This document shows positions 1 through 12,429 of a DNA stretch of 64,000 bases, piece after piece. The translations under genes and the position numbers were made by a program. Below the pieces are notes generated by a model. The model saw only the letters and a program-made list of their open reading frames with translations, was not told where the DNA came from and did no database searches. The stretch comes from Acanthococcus lagerstroemiae (lineage: Eukaryota; Arthropoda; Insecta; Hemiptera; Eriococcidae): positions 72,652,101 to 72,716,100 of the forward strand of contig CM063106.1 in the NCBI GenBank assembly GCA_031841125.1. Direction: 5' to 3'. The first letter of the stretch is position 1; the number at the start of each line of letters is the position of its first letter.

Positions 1-1981
1 GGGTAATCACATTACTTCGCATTAGTGTAGTAAAATTATTCGAATAACTTGTAAGTTTGTACCTACATATGTGATTATGAGATACTTATCACGGTTCGGT
101 TTGGTCTAGATTTTGAAATGATCTCATTCCGCGAATCTTGTTGAATTGAGAACCAACAGCACCCATAAGATTTGCTCTGATTATCGTTATCAAGCTACTA
201 ATGTGCATTTATCTTAAACTGTACACAAATGAGATCACATGCAGCAATATAAAAACCCGATATTACGGCGAAATCGAGATGAACGCGAGATTAATTCAGT
301 CGCAGCAGTCGGTGTTCGATAGATTCTGTCTGGAATTTTCAAAGCAATTTTACATACAAGGCATTTTGCCACACGTTATGCAACTCGAAGTATTTTTGAG
401 CAAGAAGTCGGAGTAATAAAACTATTCAGTGTTTTTTTAATTAGTCTGCTCGATGGGTTTGGCTGTGTGTACACAGTCGAGGAGTGTGTCATTCTAGAAC
501 CAGAAATGCTACACCCGCCTTCGGTAAACATCTTCCAGCACGGGATAGTACTTTCTGGTACTTTATATGTACGTGTGCGTGTTTTTGGTAAATCACTTGG
601 AACTTGGAAGGAGGAACCGGTGCCGATTAGTTTTAAGAATTATTCGAAGCCACGTGGTTGTGCGAGTGCCTGTTGGCAGACTACCGAGTGAACGACTGAA
701 TGGCTTATTTTATCACTCCCGAGAGGGAGAATGCCGAGTGGAAATCGCAGTTGCCGGAAGATAGTGTACGGTCTTTTGTCCATGCCAAGCAGCGAGGCAG
801 GCGACTTCCGATCGTAAACTGAACCCGGTTTGGAGCAGTGATTCCGGTAAAGGGAACATGAAAGCGATCATTGATTCTCGGAACATATGGGGGCGTCAAA
901 TGCCTCGACAGGAACCCCGGATATTTGGCGCGAAATGCGTCGTCCTTTCGACTCTGAGATTGATTTAGAACTCGGGTCCCTAGGTTTTCACCTCATCTAC
1001 AGATAATGGTAGCTTCAGCGGTCGTATTATCAGTTGTTCGTGTGGCGTACTTATATTACTATACGTTTCCAGTATCTTTGGCAATTATTGGGTAATTAAA
1101 CGCGAGCAACATACCTGTGGATGTGTGGATTCTGCGCGCCAACCCAGAAGATGCAAGTCGAGTAGGTATTTTCTGTCGGGGAATATTGCAAATGAGATAA
1201 ATTTCTCAGCCTCAGTTTCCACTGATCGGCTTAGATATTGATGGTGTTTACACAGGGTGTTTCAGCTGAGTAAGATCAAGTCGGCGAAGATAACACACCT
1301 TCCGAAAACTCGGAATATCTTAGGGGAAAATGAAGATGAGGAGCTGAAATTTTTTTACCACACATCGTAACCTTGTACCTAATGTGCTGCCAGTAGTTTC
1401 CCTTCAAATGAGGTCCTTAGGCTGTTGGTAAAGTTGGCTTATGGAGTTGAACGTTTAGGGTGACTGAAAAAAATCTGCTGAAAATGTCTGAAATTAATAT
1501 ATTCCAGAAATTAAATAAAGCTGTCTGTTATTGAATACTCAGTGCGTTATCTTTGCTGCAGCTTTTACCGTTTCGACTTTCCTGCTACTGATGCCTTTTT
1601 GCAAAATGACTTACCAAAAACCAACTAATATTTATATTACTATAATATCGAATAAATGTGCTCTGTTTTCATAATTTATTTGTAGAAATTCATTAACTTG
1701 TGTCTAAGATATTCCGGTTTGAAAAAATGACATAATCACACTTTTTCTTTTCATCAATTTCACTTCAGGATTCACAGAACACTGAAATGAAGATCTTTCG
1801 TCACAAAAATCTGAACGGAAGGCCCGGTACTCATCAGTCCATTTTGTCCGAACAAGCTGCGCCATTTCTACCACCGCTCCATCTTCCCCGAATTTACCTT
1901 ATACCAAGCCAGTAGAAGGTGATAGTGCTCTGCGAGAAACCGAATACAGTGTGCACATGCACGACTATATTCACGACTGAA
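1..1981. other. No supported gene
   Basis: Short open frames of up to about 75 codons occur on both strands, but none has a recognisable domain or a convincing splice-bounded extension. A CAGGGTGTTTC string near 1253 resembles a DNA-transposon terminus, but no partner end was found. Confidence 0.6.
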
Positions 1982-2618
1982 GGGACTACAGGTCTTCAAA
2001 GTTTGAAAAATGACGAACTTTTATTGCAAATCTGATTACTATTTATAATTCAGGTTTTTTGTACGAAGGTAATCAATAGGTAGAACATAGAAAGAGTAAC
2101 AAAGATGCCAATTTATGAGATGGGCAACGCGTAGTACTAATGATAGTTCTTTCATTTTCAATGTACCATCTACTACTACCCTTCCAAGCAGGTCGCAAAG
2201 TTGTCACGAACAAACTTCCAAAATTTGAAAAATTTTGTAAAATTTAGCAAGATTGAAAATATTTGAATGAAAGTTCACCGAGCAAAATGTTATTCTCTAT
2301 CAGAAGTACTTATGAATCATTGCTATTTTGAAAGCGAAACAAAAATTACTATTACCGTGTACGGCCTATCTCTAAAATTGAAGGAGCTAAAAAATTGAAA
2401 GTTGTTTACTTCAAAAATTTTATTCAAATTTTATGATCAGAATTTTGAAATTGATATAGCCTCTTCTCAGTATCAAAGGTAAGAAAATTTCTGTGAATTT
2501 CTTCTATCTCTTCAATGTATTAACCATTGATCACCTTCGGAAAAATTTCTGAATCAAAATGAGTAATCAGACTCGCCATGAAAATTTACTATTTTCAAAC
2601 TTTGAAGACTTGTAGCCC
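1982..2618. mobile_element. Non-autonomous element with inverted termini
   Basis: About 28 bp at 1982-2009 (GGGACTACAGGTCTTCAAAG onward) recur inverted at 2592-2618, where the complement reads GGGCTACAAGTCTTCAAAG. The 640-bp interior is AT-rich and has no coding potential. No clear target duplication can be seen, so the exact ends and superfamily are open. Two unrelated copies of a short motif in opposite orientation could give the same picture. Confidence 0.5.
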
Positions 2619-3619
2619 ATTCAATTCTGAGTACAAACCATACTTGTCTATAAGTTCCATAACGCTCTGTCTGTTCCTCTCATCCTCTCATGAGAGTATA
2701 CCTTGAGTTTCTTTTCATTTTTTCATTTATGTAGCCCCATAGCCCTTCCCCAACAGCATCAAAAGCCAATGATAGGGTACTGGAAGTTGAAGTTGATTCT
2801 GAGTCATTGTCGCTTGTCGTGTCTATATCCGATGTTTAAGTTAGAGCGAAAACGATGATCAGGCGAAAAATATGAACCATAAAGCCTCTATCAGTTGAGA
2901 GAGCAGTCGCTTCTTTTTCTTCTTCTCTTTTCCTTTCCTAAAATTGGCCGCCCCTAAATTCTGCTGTATATTATTCACCCTAGACAGTACTTTATTCGTC
3001 TTGCCTGGAACATGTTTCTGGGTGGACGAGACCATTACCCAAAAATCCGGAAGGAACACTGGCTCCTTTGGAGTTTTATATTTTTACAAGTCATACATAG
3101 GTAATAAAAAACAGGAATATTCGAATACAATGGCTAATTTTATCCACATTTTGGAGATCATACCTTTTTTCTCTTCTTCCTTCTGCTCTTGAGCAGTAGT
3201 GGAGATCTAGATTTTTTCAGGTTGTAACAAACACAGCCTAAGTCTTGAAGTCTCTCCCCCTTCGTCTGAAATTTTAATATGGACTTTTTTCCTCTGCTGA
3301 TAGAAATTCAACAAAATACAAAAAAAAAAATTAAAAAATACAGAAATATGTCTGACAAACTGACATGACATGGAAAAACTTTACTGGTGGCTCAGAGCCA
3401 GTGACGCCTCGTGAGAATTTTGTTAGGCGGTTTAATGGGTAATGATAGTCCTTAGATGCGTTTTGGCGGTTACAACATCTTGACCTTCAAAAATTAGAAT
3501 ACATAGCAAACGTTATAACACACTGATCAAAATTTATAATGTCAAGAAATGTTCAATCTTTTCACTAAGAAACAGTAATTTTATAAAATAAATTTTAAGC
3601 TTTCCTCAATTTTTATATA
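2619..3619. other. No supported gene
   Basis: AT-rich sequence with small overlapping frames on both strands and no recognisable domain. A CCAGTGACGCCTCG string near 3396 could be the outer end of the decayed hAT element that follows, but no matching end was found on the other side. Confidence 0.5.
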
Positions 3620-3650
3620 TCAAGTCCATACGTCTTCCTCTTTTTTTTCT

Positions 3651-3818
3651 TCAAATTTGTCGATTACTCTCTCATTGAAGTCTGGAAGATCGTGAATCAG
3701 TCCCTTTTCGGTGGATAACAAGGCAAGTGTAGTTTCAAATTTGTCGATTACTCTCTCATTGAAGTCTGGAAGATCGTGAATCAGTCCCTTTTCGGTGGAT
3801 AACATGGCAAGTGCAGAT
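3651..3818. repeat. 84-bp tandem duplication inside the hAT remnant
   Basis: Two adjacent 84-bp units (3651-3734 and 3735-3818) are nearly identical. 84 bp is 28 codons, so the duplication keeps the frame and doubles the LSTEKGLIHDLPDFNERVID segment of the hAT dimerisation region in an 84-codon open frame. Confidence 0.9.
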
Positions 3819-4035
3819 AATCTATCTTCAGATCCATCGTGCTCCTCAGAAAAGTTTTTTAAATGGAAAAACATCTTTCTGCTTTAGCTGATGTCATTGG
3901 AATTGTTATCAACATTTCCAGGAGCTTAATAACCTCACCAAAGCAAGTTAAATTATTAAAAACCAAGTAGATGTGTGCCTTTTGATACAGCTTCGAAGTC
4001 ATCCCTTTCGTATATGACACCCAACCCGATGCGCA

Positions 4036-4150
4036 ATCAGTAACCCTCTAGTTACCCGTGGAAAAATTAACCATTTGCAACCCAGTTACCCTTAGATTAC
4101 CCAGATACCCATCAGTTACCCTTGGTTCCCCTTTAGTTACCCAGGCAACT
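4036..4150. repeat. Degenerate AGTTACCC repeat
   Basis: A run of imperfect AGTTACCCTT/GATTACCC units of roughly 10-20 bp, seen about ten times in 115 bp. It sits between two parts of the hAT remnant and probably arose by local expansion. Confidence 0.6.
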
Positions 4151-4395
4151 GGCGGGATTTTGCACATCGGGAATTCTGTTTTCAATTTTTTACCATCAAG
4201 AAAAGTATAACTCTTAATTGTATGCTACAAAACATCATCTGGGAATTTCTTCTTAAATTTAAAAAAAAATGTTCGAAGTCAAATAAAGTTGCTGCCACCA
4301 AAAATGATCAGCAAATTTGAATCTCTGTAATTTCATTGGTAATGAGAGCATAAACATTTTTGCCGCCGCTCTTCTCAGTACATCTCGATCAGTAA

Positions 4396-5789
4396 TTTCT
4401 GAATCTCCAATTTTTTTCCCTGCTTTACCGGTCTCTCTGGTTTTCTATATGAATACCTCGAATCACCACATCACCGGTTAACAGTGGTTCCCAGATGAAA
4501 CTTTCAAAAATGTTCCACTAAGAGGAAAAATTGTACCACTACACTTTGGAAAATGCACCACATTTCAAAATCATTGAATGTTATGATTGTCGGGCTCGAC
4601 ACCGGGAATAATTTTATATTGCCAAAACGCTTAAAATTCGTAAGTGTGGTTCAAAATCCTGCGAATTTCCTTTAGCTATGTTCAGTTTTCAATACGTTAT
4701 TTTATTCTATGTTTTATCATTATTTTTGACCCTCCAAACCATGCTATTACTAGCGTTCTTAGCGCCCATAATCCATAACATTGAATTTATATTTCTTAGA
4801 GACCGCTGGCCGCTGAGTGTAAGTTTGCTTGCTACTGCAGTTTGCAGATTGCACTATCTCATATACATTCCCAATTTCTGAAAATTTGTAATTTTTCTTC
4901 ATGTGTTTTCTTGTCGCATTTCTTGTATACAAAAGTTAGTGTAGCAAATTTTTTGTCCGGGTGTAGCAATTTATGGTTGAATGCAGCGGGTGCTTCACCT
5001 GCTACATCTAGTTCTCCACCCATACTCCTTAGCAAAAATATCTTCTTTCATCTCTGGTGCGTGTCATTATCTGTCACGCATTTCCAAAACTGAAGTCGGT
5101 ATCTTTACCGTCAACCTTGATGGTTTCAGTGGTTATGTGATACCTGTAATTAACAACTTATTTTCAAAAACCCGTATTTTGGTCAGTTTGTCCCCGTATT
5201 CACTGGTTTTCATCAGCAACTTTGATTGGATTCGGTTCCATGACTCAATCAGTAAGGTAATTACAGTCACTCCTCTATTCTCGTATCTTAATTGATTGAA
5301 TTTTCGAATTTCGTGCGCACATATACTTGTTGCATGTGTTCAGGAGGCGTATATAACAATTCAGTTGGTAGATTACACCGCATGCCGCGGAATGATACAG
5401 GAAAACACCAGCCCAATTATGAAATTATGAGAATATTCGTTTGTAAATAAATGTCTGGCTGATGCCTACTAGCTAGTCTCAGCGGCGGGCTTACTTTAAT
5501 GCAAACATTAGAGAAAAATTATCGAATTAAAATTATCGTGTTCGACATGCGAGTGCCATTACGATCACGCAATCCCGATTCATGTTATTGTCTTTAATGG
5601 AGTAAGACATAATCAACATTTTCCACCATTGAGTTCGAAGTCGGGACTGTCTTACTAAAGGAAGATGGTAGGAGCATCTCTCCTCAATATTTGTCACCAG
5701 TTAGCTCGAAGCGCGGACCGTAGAAACATTGAATTCGCAGTTGACAAAATATAATGACGCTGTTGAAGATTTTGTAATTACATATATTT
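4396..5789. other. No supported gene
   Basis: Several overlapping plus-strand frames of 60-104 codons occur between 4678 and 5295. They are hydrophobic because of the AT content and show no domain. Nothing else was identified. Confidence 0.5.
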
Positions 5790-6750
5790 GTGCAAGAAGT
5801 GCTCAGACTTTGTAGTCCATTGCACTGTTCATCAGGTTGCAGTTAAGGATCAGCTCAGTAGCCTCAGTTTTATAGCCAAAGTGAGACTTTTACTGAGTTC
5901 TATCCCTTTGACTTCACTGGGTGCTGGATACTCTAGACCCAATGTGCTTCGCGTCTTGTCCCGGCTATTGCTGGGCATTGACATATGATATGGATCGAGG
6001 TTTCTTCTTCTTCCCCACAGTACCTACAAGAGCCACTTTTCGCAACTATTATTTTATATCACATGTGTTTTGTGGCCTCATGCCCAGTTAGTTGTCCGAC
6101 TACGAGCCTTGCATGTGTCCTGTAAAGCTCTAGTAGGAACTTGGCGTACTTACTGGGGGCGTCCCCTTTCAGTGTTTTGCTGACCTTCATGTCACTGGTC
6201 ATCTGCCAGTGCATTTCTATCTGCGTACTTATCCAAGCCTTCACTTTGGATTTTATGATGTTGTATGCTACAGGAAGACCTGGCCTAGGCGTTGCCAGTT
6301 CCTTTTTTATGCCCTCCTTCGCTTCCCTGTTATGCCGCAGTGTCCCGGTGTCCATAGTGCGGTGACACGGTTCTCCTAGGCAAGGGTGTATAATTTGTTA
6401 ACGCAGTCTGCCACCACCAGGGATGTAGTTCGGTGTGACGATAGTACCTTAATAGCCGTTTGACTGTTTGTACAGGTATAGATCAGCTTATTAACGAGCT
6501 CCGAGCCCTTTCTGCTGGCTTCTATCAATGGCCACCGCGATCGCCATTACCTCTGCTTGGAGGACCGTGATGCCCTCATCCAATGCCATTGAATAGTTGT
6601 CAGCGCCTTTGGCATTCATGATTCCGATTCATACACCTTGGTCATTCTTAGAGGCATCTGCAAACCACACATGCTCCTCTTTTCCTATAGAATGCTTGAC
6701 CACTTCTTTTCCCAAGCCTCCCGTGTGGATGTCAGGGCACGGTATGGCTG
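5790..6750 (-). pseudogene. Non-LTR retrotransposon remnant: RNase H and zinc knuckle
   Basis: On the minus strand this reads, in order, as the 3' part of a LINE of the type that carries RNase H after the reverse transcriptase (I, R1, LOA or Jockey-like). A FADASKNDQGVGIG stretch (about 6700-6610) corresponds to the first RNase H motif, and a QAEVMAIAVAID stretch to the second. WTPGHCGITG (6330-6358) is the VPGH-type motif. A segment with SKYAKFLLEL and VVGQLTGHEATKH follows (about 6160-6060), the usual linker in these elements. A C-x2-C-x8-H-x4-C arrangement (CRYCGEEEE... H... C) lies at about 6037-5979. In-frame stops and frameshifts break the reading frame. No reverse transcriptase remains upstream, so this is a 5'-truncated dead copy. 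Confidence 0.85.
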
Positions 6751-7899
6751 CTGTTGAAGATGTTCGAGGCTGTTCTATGTAGTTCGCGAATGTTTCATAT
6801 TATTCGTGACGTGTGAGATCGCTCGAGACTCGTATAGTTTTGCACTGTCTCACGTGCTCTCAGTGCGATACTGGCGAGATTGAACGATTCTCAAGCGGTC
6901 TCGAACGTCATCATTACCAACCTATCAGAGGTGCTGCTTTTTTTTCTTTTAGCAAGTTAATTTCAAATGATTTCCTTCAATTGGTCAGATTGGACCCTTA
7001 GTCAGCTGAATTAACGAAATTTTTTCGGTGTGTCGATGCGCTTTCGGGCGCTGTGACGTGCAGGGGCATGAAGCATGGCCGTATGGTTGCGAAAACTGCT
7101 AGTGACGAGTGTTCAGGAAACGGTGGTCGTGTTTTAATTACATTGATCCGGTGGCGTCGAACAATAAGCGCGTAAAAAATATTAACATCTGTATTCGGTA
7201 GTGTTCGAAAACAAATGCGATTAGTGTGCACCAGTGGAGGCGAGTCTAAGAAGTAACGTGAGAGGAAGGAAACTATGCTGGAAAGGAGATCTTACTACGA
7301 AGTGGGCGGAAGCGATGAACAGCCATAACTATTTTGAAACGGGAAGTTATTAGGATACGATTTAATGTTTCCGTGTTCATAAACATCGGAGGCGTTATCT
7401 GTGTAATGTTTACCGAATATATTTGAATGAGATTAGGCCGTGTGTGTGCGTAAGTTCACGCCATTGTTCCAAATACTCGGAATGTGTGGTATCTTCTGAA
7501 TCTGTCCCAATTAGGAACCATAAACCACTATAGTATCAAAGGTAAGGAAGTTTACCGAATAAAAAAGTGGCTCAGGTTGACGTACCTAATTCGAGTTAAA
7601 TTAGAGAGTCCAAATTTATGGTAGCAGGAGGTTTGAAGTGTATTAAATATTTGTTGAAGAGTTGACAGCTTTGACGTCATGGTCTATAAATTTTCTTGGA
7701 AATGGGAAAAGGAACAATATCAAATATGCTTTTAGGATAGAATTGTTTACAACTTGTACAACGTGAAGTTGCAGAATGCCAAAAACTCTTGTAAACAGCA
7801 GACTTTGCGTCTCTGCAGATGACACCGTGTAGCTTTTTGATCCATTCAGTAAAGAATTTGAAAATGAAAGAAATGCTGACAGAATTAGGTGGATGTATA
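6751..7899. other. No supported gene
   Basis: Mixed unique sequence. Small frames at 6813-7231 on both strands have no recognisable content. Confidence 0.5.
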
Positions 7900-8128
7900 G
7901 TTCTTTTCTAATTTGCTCTCAACCCGAGCCCTGGAATCCGCCCTTTCGAGTATTACTTACCCCAGAGACGTCGGGGAGGCTGTTAGGGCTGTCTTAGGCC
8001 TCTTCCCTTCTTGCCGAAAAACCGGCCTAGGTCGAAATGTTGTAGCGATTTGCTACGTAGGCTCAAACCCGAGACCTCCGGATTCCGAGACCAGCGCGCT
8101 ATCCACTCGGCTAACCAGACCCCCTAGT
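7900..8128 (-). mobile_element. tRNA-derived SINE, copy 1
   Basis: On the minus strand the element starts GGGGGTCTGGTTAGCCGAGT, where TTAGCCGAGTGG matches the pol III A box. The B box GGTTTGAGCC follows about 45 nt later. The roughly 130-nt body ends in an A-rich tail. The body matches the copy at 12186-12410 along its length. The imperfect 11-bp repeats GTGGATGTATA (7889-7899) and GTGGATATATA (8129-8139) look like target-site duplications. Extra body sequence beyond the tRNA-like head shows it is not a tRNA gene. The source tRNA is not certain. Confidence 0.88.
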
Positions 8129-10384
8129 GTGGATATATACTAAGATGGTCCCTATTTTTCAATTTATGATTTTCGCTTAGCTTAGTCCCGTGATAATTTC
8201 TAAATATTCAAGTAGAAAAAAAAACTGCCAAGTTCGAGTAGAATCGATGAAGGGAACCCTGTGCTTCAAGAAGGTTGAGGAACGTTAGAGTGGATGAGTT
8301 AGGTTTGATCTATTCGAAAAGTGGTTTCTTGATGCTTAGGAATTTCTAGAAGGGGTAGCGGCTGAGTGCTTGTAGGGAGAAGTTTGGATGCGGAGAGCGA
8401 CCATTCTGGCTACCATTTTTGGGGAATCGAATTGGATAAAAAGATTTGATGTCGGACGTGTGAGAGAGAAACAGAGGTTTACAATTTGGTGGTGGATTCT
8501 TGGCAGCTTATCCTTCCTTGGTTGTTCAGAAAGTTCGCATTATACTGTCATATACAAATTAATTTTTATTTATTTGTTCCAGGTGAGTACACTGAGCCAA
8601 ACTTGTCTGTATGCTTGTTCTGGATGCAAAATATCCAGTGTGACCGCCCGTTCATGCATTTACACTATTCACGGTATGTCGACTGTTATCGTTTCTCTTA
8701 ATGTAATAAATTATCCGTTGGGGAATCCGCCGGTGATTTTAAGATATGTGGCGGAGCAACTAAGTTGTTAGTGCCTTAAAAAGAAAAGTAGGCGAATCAA
8801 CGCCGTTTCAACGAGGTCTGGACGTCTGGATCAGCAGCCGGGGCCGGCATCTACGTCCGAAAATTAATCGTGTCGCGGTAACGTACTCGACACGAGATAC
8901 GATCGATTGTCCTACGATTAATTAATTTACGCCAAATATTCAAAAACACCGGGAAAATTAAACGATAGTTATTTACAAGAATAATGATACGTTATCGTTT
9001 TTGGAAGCGTTTCAACGCTCAGCTCGTGGTATTTATTTTAACTGTGCGGAGAATCGTCGGGCGCCACTCCGCCAGCACCGTTTCAAATTAATGAATTCGA
9101 CTTAATACACAAATTGTAGAACAGAAATACCGATGGATACGCCGAATGCGAAGAACCACAAATTACAACCATCGCAAAAATACCGATTCACCTTATATGG
9201 CTTCATCTCGGTGCTGGATGCACGGTGGCTGTGGGCTAAAAATAGTAGGCACCGTTTCTGAAAACACATATCGACCTTTCGTTATTCGCCTTACTGTATC
9301 GACTTGTTCGCAAAAATTACTCTGGTATGTTTTGTGTATCGAGTAATGAAATCAGTGGGCGAAGTAGAATGGTCGAAGGTGGGTATCCGTCTCTGGTGCT
9401 GAATGTTGATACCACGTCGGGTGTGATATGTTGTAGATATCGTGGTCGTACTTTCGCAGTGATGGAAAATCTGTACGCAGTTCGACTCCAGTATTTCGAT
9501 CCACCCTTATCAGTAATGAAAGAAGTTTTAAGATTGAAGTATTACAACGTCCACGAACTAGTAAAAAGCGCAGAGCGCAGACAGGACACCGGACAGTGCA
9601 CGAATGGTCGCAATTGACGGTGCCATTCGAAAAAAGACCTGAGCATTTTGGCCCTTCCTGAAGCGAGTGGTGTTGCACCAACCTTCCTTCGTCAAATTTC
9701 GAAGTTTCATAGCGGTATCTAAAGTGTTTAAGGAGTAACACTTGTTATAAATATACTTATGACGTAAGGAGTGCAAGTCTTGAAGTTTAGCTAACTAAAG
9801 TCAAAATTTACAAGAATCGCGCTGCAAGGTGTCGTGCTATTGGGAATGTACAGCTTGATGGCGCACCACTGTCGCCTTACTGTTATTGGTGATGTTCTGA
9901 TGTTATTGATAACGAACACAGGATCTTAGGGAATTGAGTAATGAGCTGACCTTGTTTTTCCCAGTATCCTGCCTTCTCATTGTTTCTATCTAGTTCCGCC
10001 AGACAGCAGCCGCTCCAGTGTACATTCCCAATTACGTTGTCATTTGTCGGTATTGATATCAGTGATAAATTTGCGACAGAATGTGAATGATCTCTGTCCA
10101 ACTGTAATCAAATGGGGGTGAAATTGTTGTGTTTTAGAAAATATTCATCTGTTTTTTGGTAAAATATGCTGAACAAAAAACGCAAAGTACGCCTGTATAT
10201 TCCCTTAACATTTCATCATGTTTATTTATTTTCAACACATGTCACAAATTTTCTCACATTTAAAAAATTGTACCTGAAAATGTTGAAAATATTTTTAGCG
10301 TTCTATGTTTTGAAGAAAAAAACAACAACAACAACAAATTGATAAGTGATGACCCTTTCTTTGGTAGAATCGTATGATTTGCAA
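8129..10384. other. No supported gene; CpG-rich unique block near 8.8-9.1 kb
   Basis: 8780-9120 is visibly richer in CpG than its surroundings and contains ATTAATTAATTTACG-type homeodomain-like sequence, so it may be regulatory. A 127-codon frame (8388-8771, plus) and 96/129-codon frames on opposite strands (9327-9741) show no domain I recognise. Confidence 0.4.
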
Positions 10385-10488
10385 AAATATGTTGAGTATT
10401 ATCAACTATCTTAAACAGTAGAACATTTATTGACATGAGTCGGAGAAATATGTTGAATATTTTCTACTATCTTGAACTGTGGAACATT
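10385..10488. repeat. 61-bp tandem duplication
   Basis: AAATATGTTGAGTATTATCA at 10385 recurs with substitutions at 10446, and both units end in a GAACATT stretch (10427 and 10488). Two diverged copies. Confidence 0.7.
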
Positions 10489-10942
10489 AATTAATTAATT
10501 AAAATTAATGAAAGTCCCTCTTTCACAGCCTGGAAGGGCCACTAACAAAGGAATTTAACAGGATTAAAGAATATTAAATAGTAATACGTACATGAAAAAA
10601 AGGGGGAAATGAAAAAACAAGAGAAAATAAAGCATAAAAGTAAGGAAAAAAAGAAATTGAAAGCACTCAAAACCAAGAGAATGTCTTGAAAAGGTGGACG
10701 CCCCCATCACCCACTCTTCCACCGGGTATTCCCGCAACATTAGGCTCAATCACTCGACGGCACCAGAGACGCATTGTTGGAACTTGGATACGCCACAAAG
10801 CCCAAGAATATCTACATATGTGCGAGCATTGATTTTTAATTCCATTGTGCAAATGCATGATGCGATTGAAAATTGAAATGATAATCTGTGCGGGTATACT
10901 GAAGGTCGAACTCACCTTCTCCGCGGCCTTCATATGAGGAGA
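10489..10942. other. No supported gene
   Basis: Begins with an ATTAATTAATT simple repeat, then A-rich sequence to about 10690 and unique sequence to the MITE at 10943. Nothing coding identified. Confidence 0.5.
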
Positions 10943-11114
10943 CAGGGATGTACCGATAGGGAGGGTGCAACTCCCCCAGGAATTTTTCACTCAGCAGTTG
11001 GGAAAATTTACCGGCGAAACAGGTTAAAAGGTTTTGGGGAATCCTCAGTTGAGTCAGATAGGACTTTCACAATTTTTACCCCCCACCCAGGAAAATTTCT
11101 TCTGTACGTCCCTC
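10943..11114 (-). mobile_element. hAT-type MITE, CAGGGATGTACC family, copy 1
   Basis: 172 bp with ends CAGGGATGTAC and, inverted, GAGGGACGTAC. The perfect 8-bp direct repeat TGAGGAGA flanks it (10935-10942 and 11115-11122), which is the hAT target-site length. The interior is the reverse complement of parts of the copy at 24101-24397, including CTCAGCAGTTGGGAAAATTT. It is too short to encode a transposase and must have been moved in trans. Confidence 0.88.
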
Positions 11115-12169
11115 TGAGGAGACCTGTATTCAAACATTTTTAAGGAACGATGGACAGAGTATTTCCTCGTGAATGAGGTTACGGAGGAAGATTAAGAATT
11201 CAATTTGTCTGCGCGCTGTCAAGCTCTTCATTTCATGACATATTAGGAGTAATTTTTTATGGGTTATTGAGTTTGGGTAGTACCCAAAATCTTTGTAGTA
11301 TAAATATCTTAAGTACCTTTCTTGAATGTTTTCTACCATCTTTGAGTATTCCATTGCAAGAAATCAGACAACGGCATAAAAATCTCAGACCTAGTCAGTT
11401 CCGTAGCATGACCATTTTTCCAGGAGGGCAATTTGGGGCAGCATTGCAAATTTTACGCTCAAAAAGCCAAAACTAAAAAAACCAAAAGAAAAAACAGGAA
11501 AGGTGTTGGGGTGTCGCGCAGCAGTTTATTTTGTGGAAAAGATGTTGGAAAATCAGTTTTTCTTGGATTGCCGCAGGAAGTTGAAATTGTATTATCTAAA
11601 TCTAAATAATCGATAATATCAGTCTCAGATTCAATTATCGATCATTTTTTCTCTGATTCTTTAGCGTATGTTCGGCCATTGAATCATTGACAGTTTTTTC
11701 AGTCGTTAGTAAAATTCGAAAGATCACTCAGGACCATTGAAACAGCGTATCGTTATTGTGTTTGGAGTCTTTAGAGTAAATGGAAGAATAATTAATTTGC
11801 TCGAAGCCTCTCCGGGAATTTTGTTAGATTTAGCGAAAGTCCTGATTTTTTTTTGTAAACCCGCATAAATAGCACTTCAGGATTTTTTAAATATTTTCAT
11901 TATCGTGGATGTTTTTGTGTGGTATTTGGAATTTCAGTGCATTGCCTCTCGACTTTATAGGTACATTATGGCGGTTATGTGTGGTACCTGAGTGGTGCCC
12001 TATATTAATTTTTGCCCCATCATCATTGGACCCACATATTTTGTCGAGGGGGCACATGGAATTTCATTTCCAGAAATTGTTTACAGAAATCTACTTATTA
12101 TTTCCGCCATGAAAATTTATAAATTAGAAAAAAACTGAAAATGAATCCAGTGCGATACAAAACTATACT
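11115..12169. other. No supported gene
   Basis: Unique AT-rich sequence with short frames only. Confidence 0.5.
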
Positions 12170-12185
12170 AAAATTGTGTTACCTT

Positions 12186-12410
12186 CACCTTCTCATTTCC
12201 CTTTTTTGCTCTTAACCCGAACCCTGGAATCCGCCCTTTCGAGCATTACCTCAGAGACATCGGGGAGACTGTTAGGGCTGTCTTAGCCTTCTTCTCTTCT
12301 TGCTGAAAAACCGATCTAGATCGAAATATAGCGAGTTGCTACGTGGGCTCGAACGCAGGACTTCCGGATTCCGAGACTAGCGCGCTGTCCATTCGGCCAA
12401 CCAGACCCCC
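12186..12410 (-). mobile_element. tRNA-derived SINE, copy 2
   Basis: Same family and strand as the copy at 7900-8128. The head reads GGGGGTCTGGTTGGCCGAAT on the minus strand, with a B box GCGTTCGAGCC. A perfect 16-bp duplication AAAATTGTGTTACCTT at 12170-12185 and 12411-12426 brackets it, including an A-rich tail at the left edge. This is a complete insertion made by LINE-type retrotransposition machinery. Confidence 0.95.
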
Positions 12411-12429
12411 AAAATTGTGTTACCTTGTC

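Larger units (their letters stand above)
3620..4395 (-). pseudogene. hAT transposase, C-terminal remnant
   Basis: Read on the minus strand, three pieces in order match the C-terminal half of ZMYM1-like hAT transposases. Around 4395-4250 lies an RFKFADHF segment followed by a Leu-Phe-Asp stretch. Around 4010-3870 a peptide runs through EVIKLLEMLITIPMTSAKAE into RCFS, the typical 'vtSA.aERsFS' motif of the catalytic and dimerisation region. At 3826-3797 lies DRLSALAMLS, the hAT dimerisation signature, followed by FNERVIDKF. At least one frameshift separates the AERCFS and DRLSALAML parts, and a TTACCC-rich stretch interrupts the middle, so this cannot encode a working enzyme. hAT transposases cut and paste DNA in the nucleus; this one is a relic. 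The assignment rests on motif order, not on a database search. Confidence 0.75.

Noticed and set aside
4036..4150. TTACCC-rich run as telomere-like sequence
   Set aside because: The unit is about 10-20 bp and irregular, and does not match TTAGG or TTAGGG arrays.
8050..8128. A possible tRNA gene on the minus strand
   Set aside because: A and B boxes are present, but the sequence continues into a body shared with a second copy and both are flanked by target duplications. It is a SINE.
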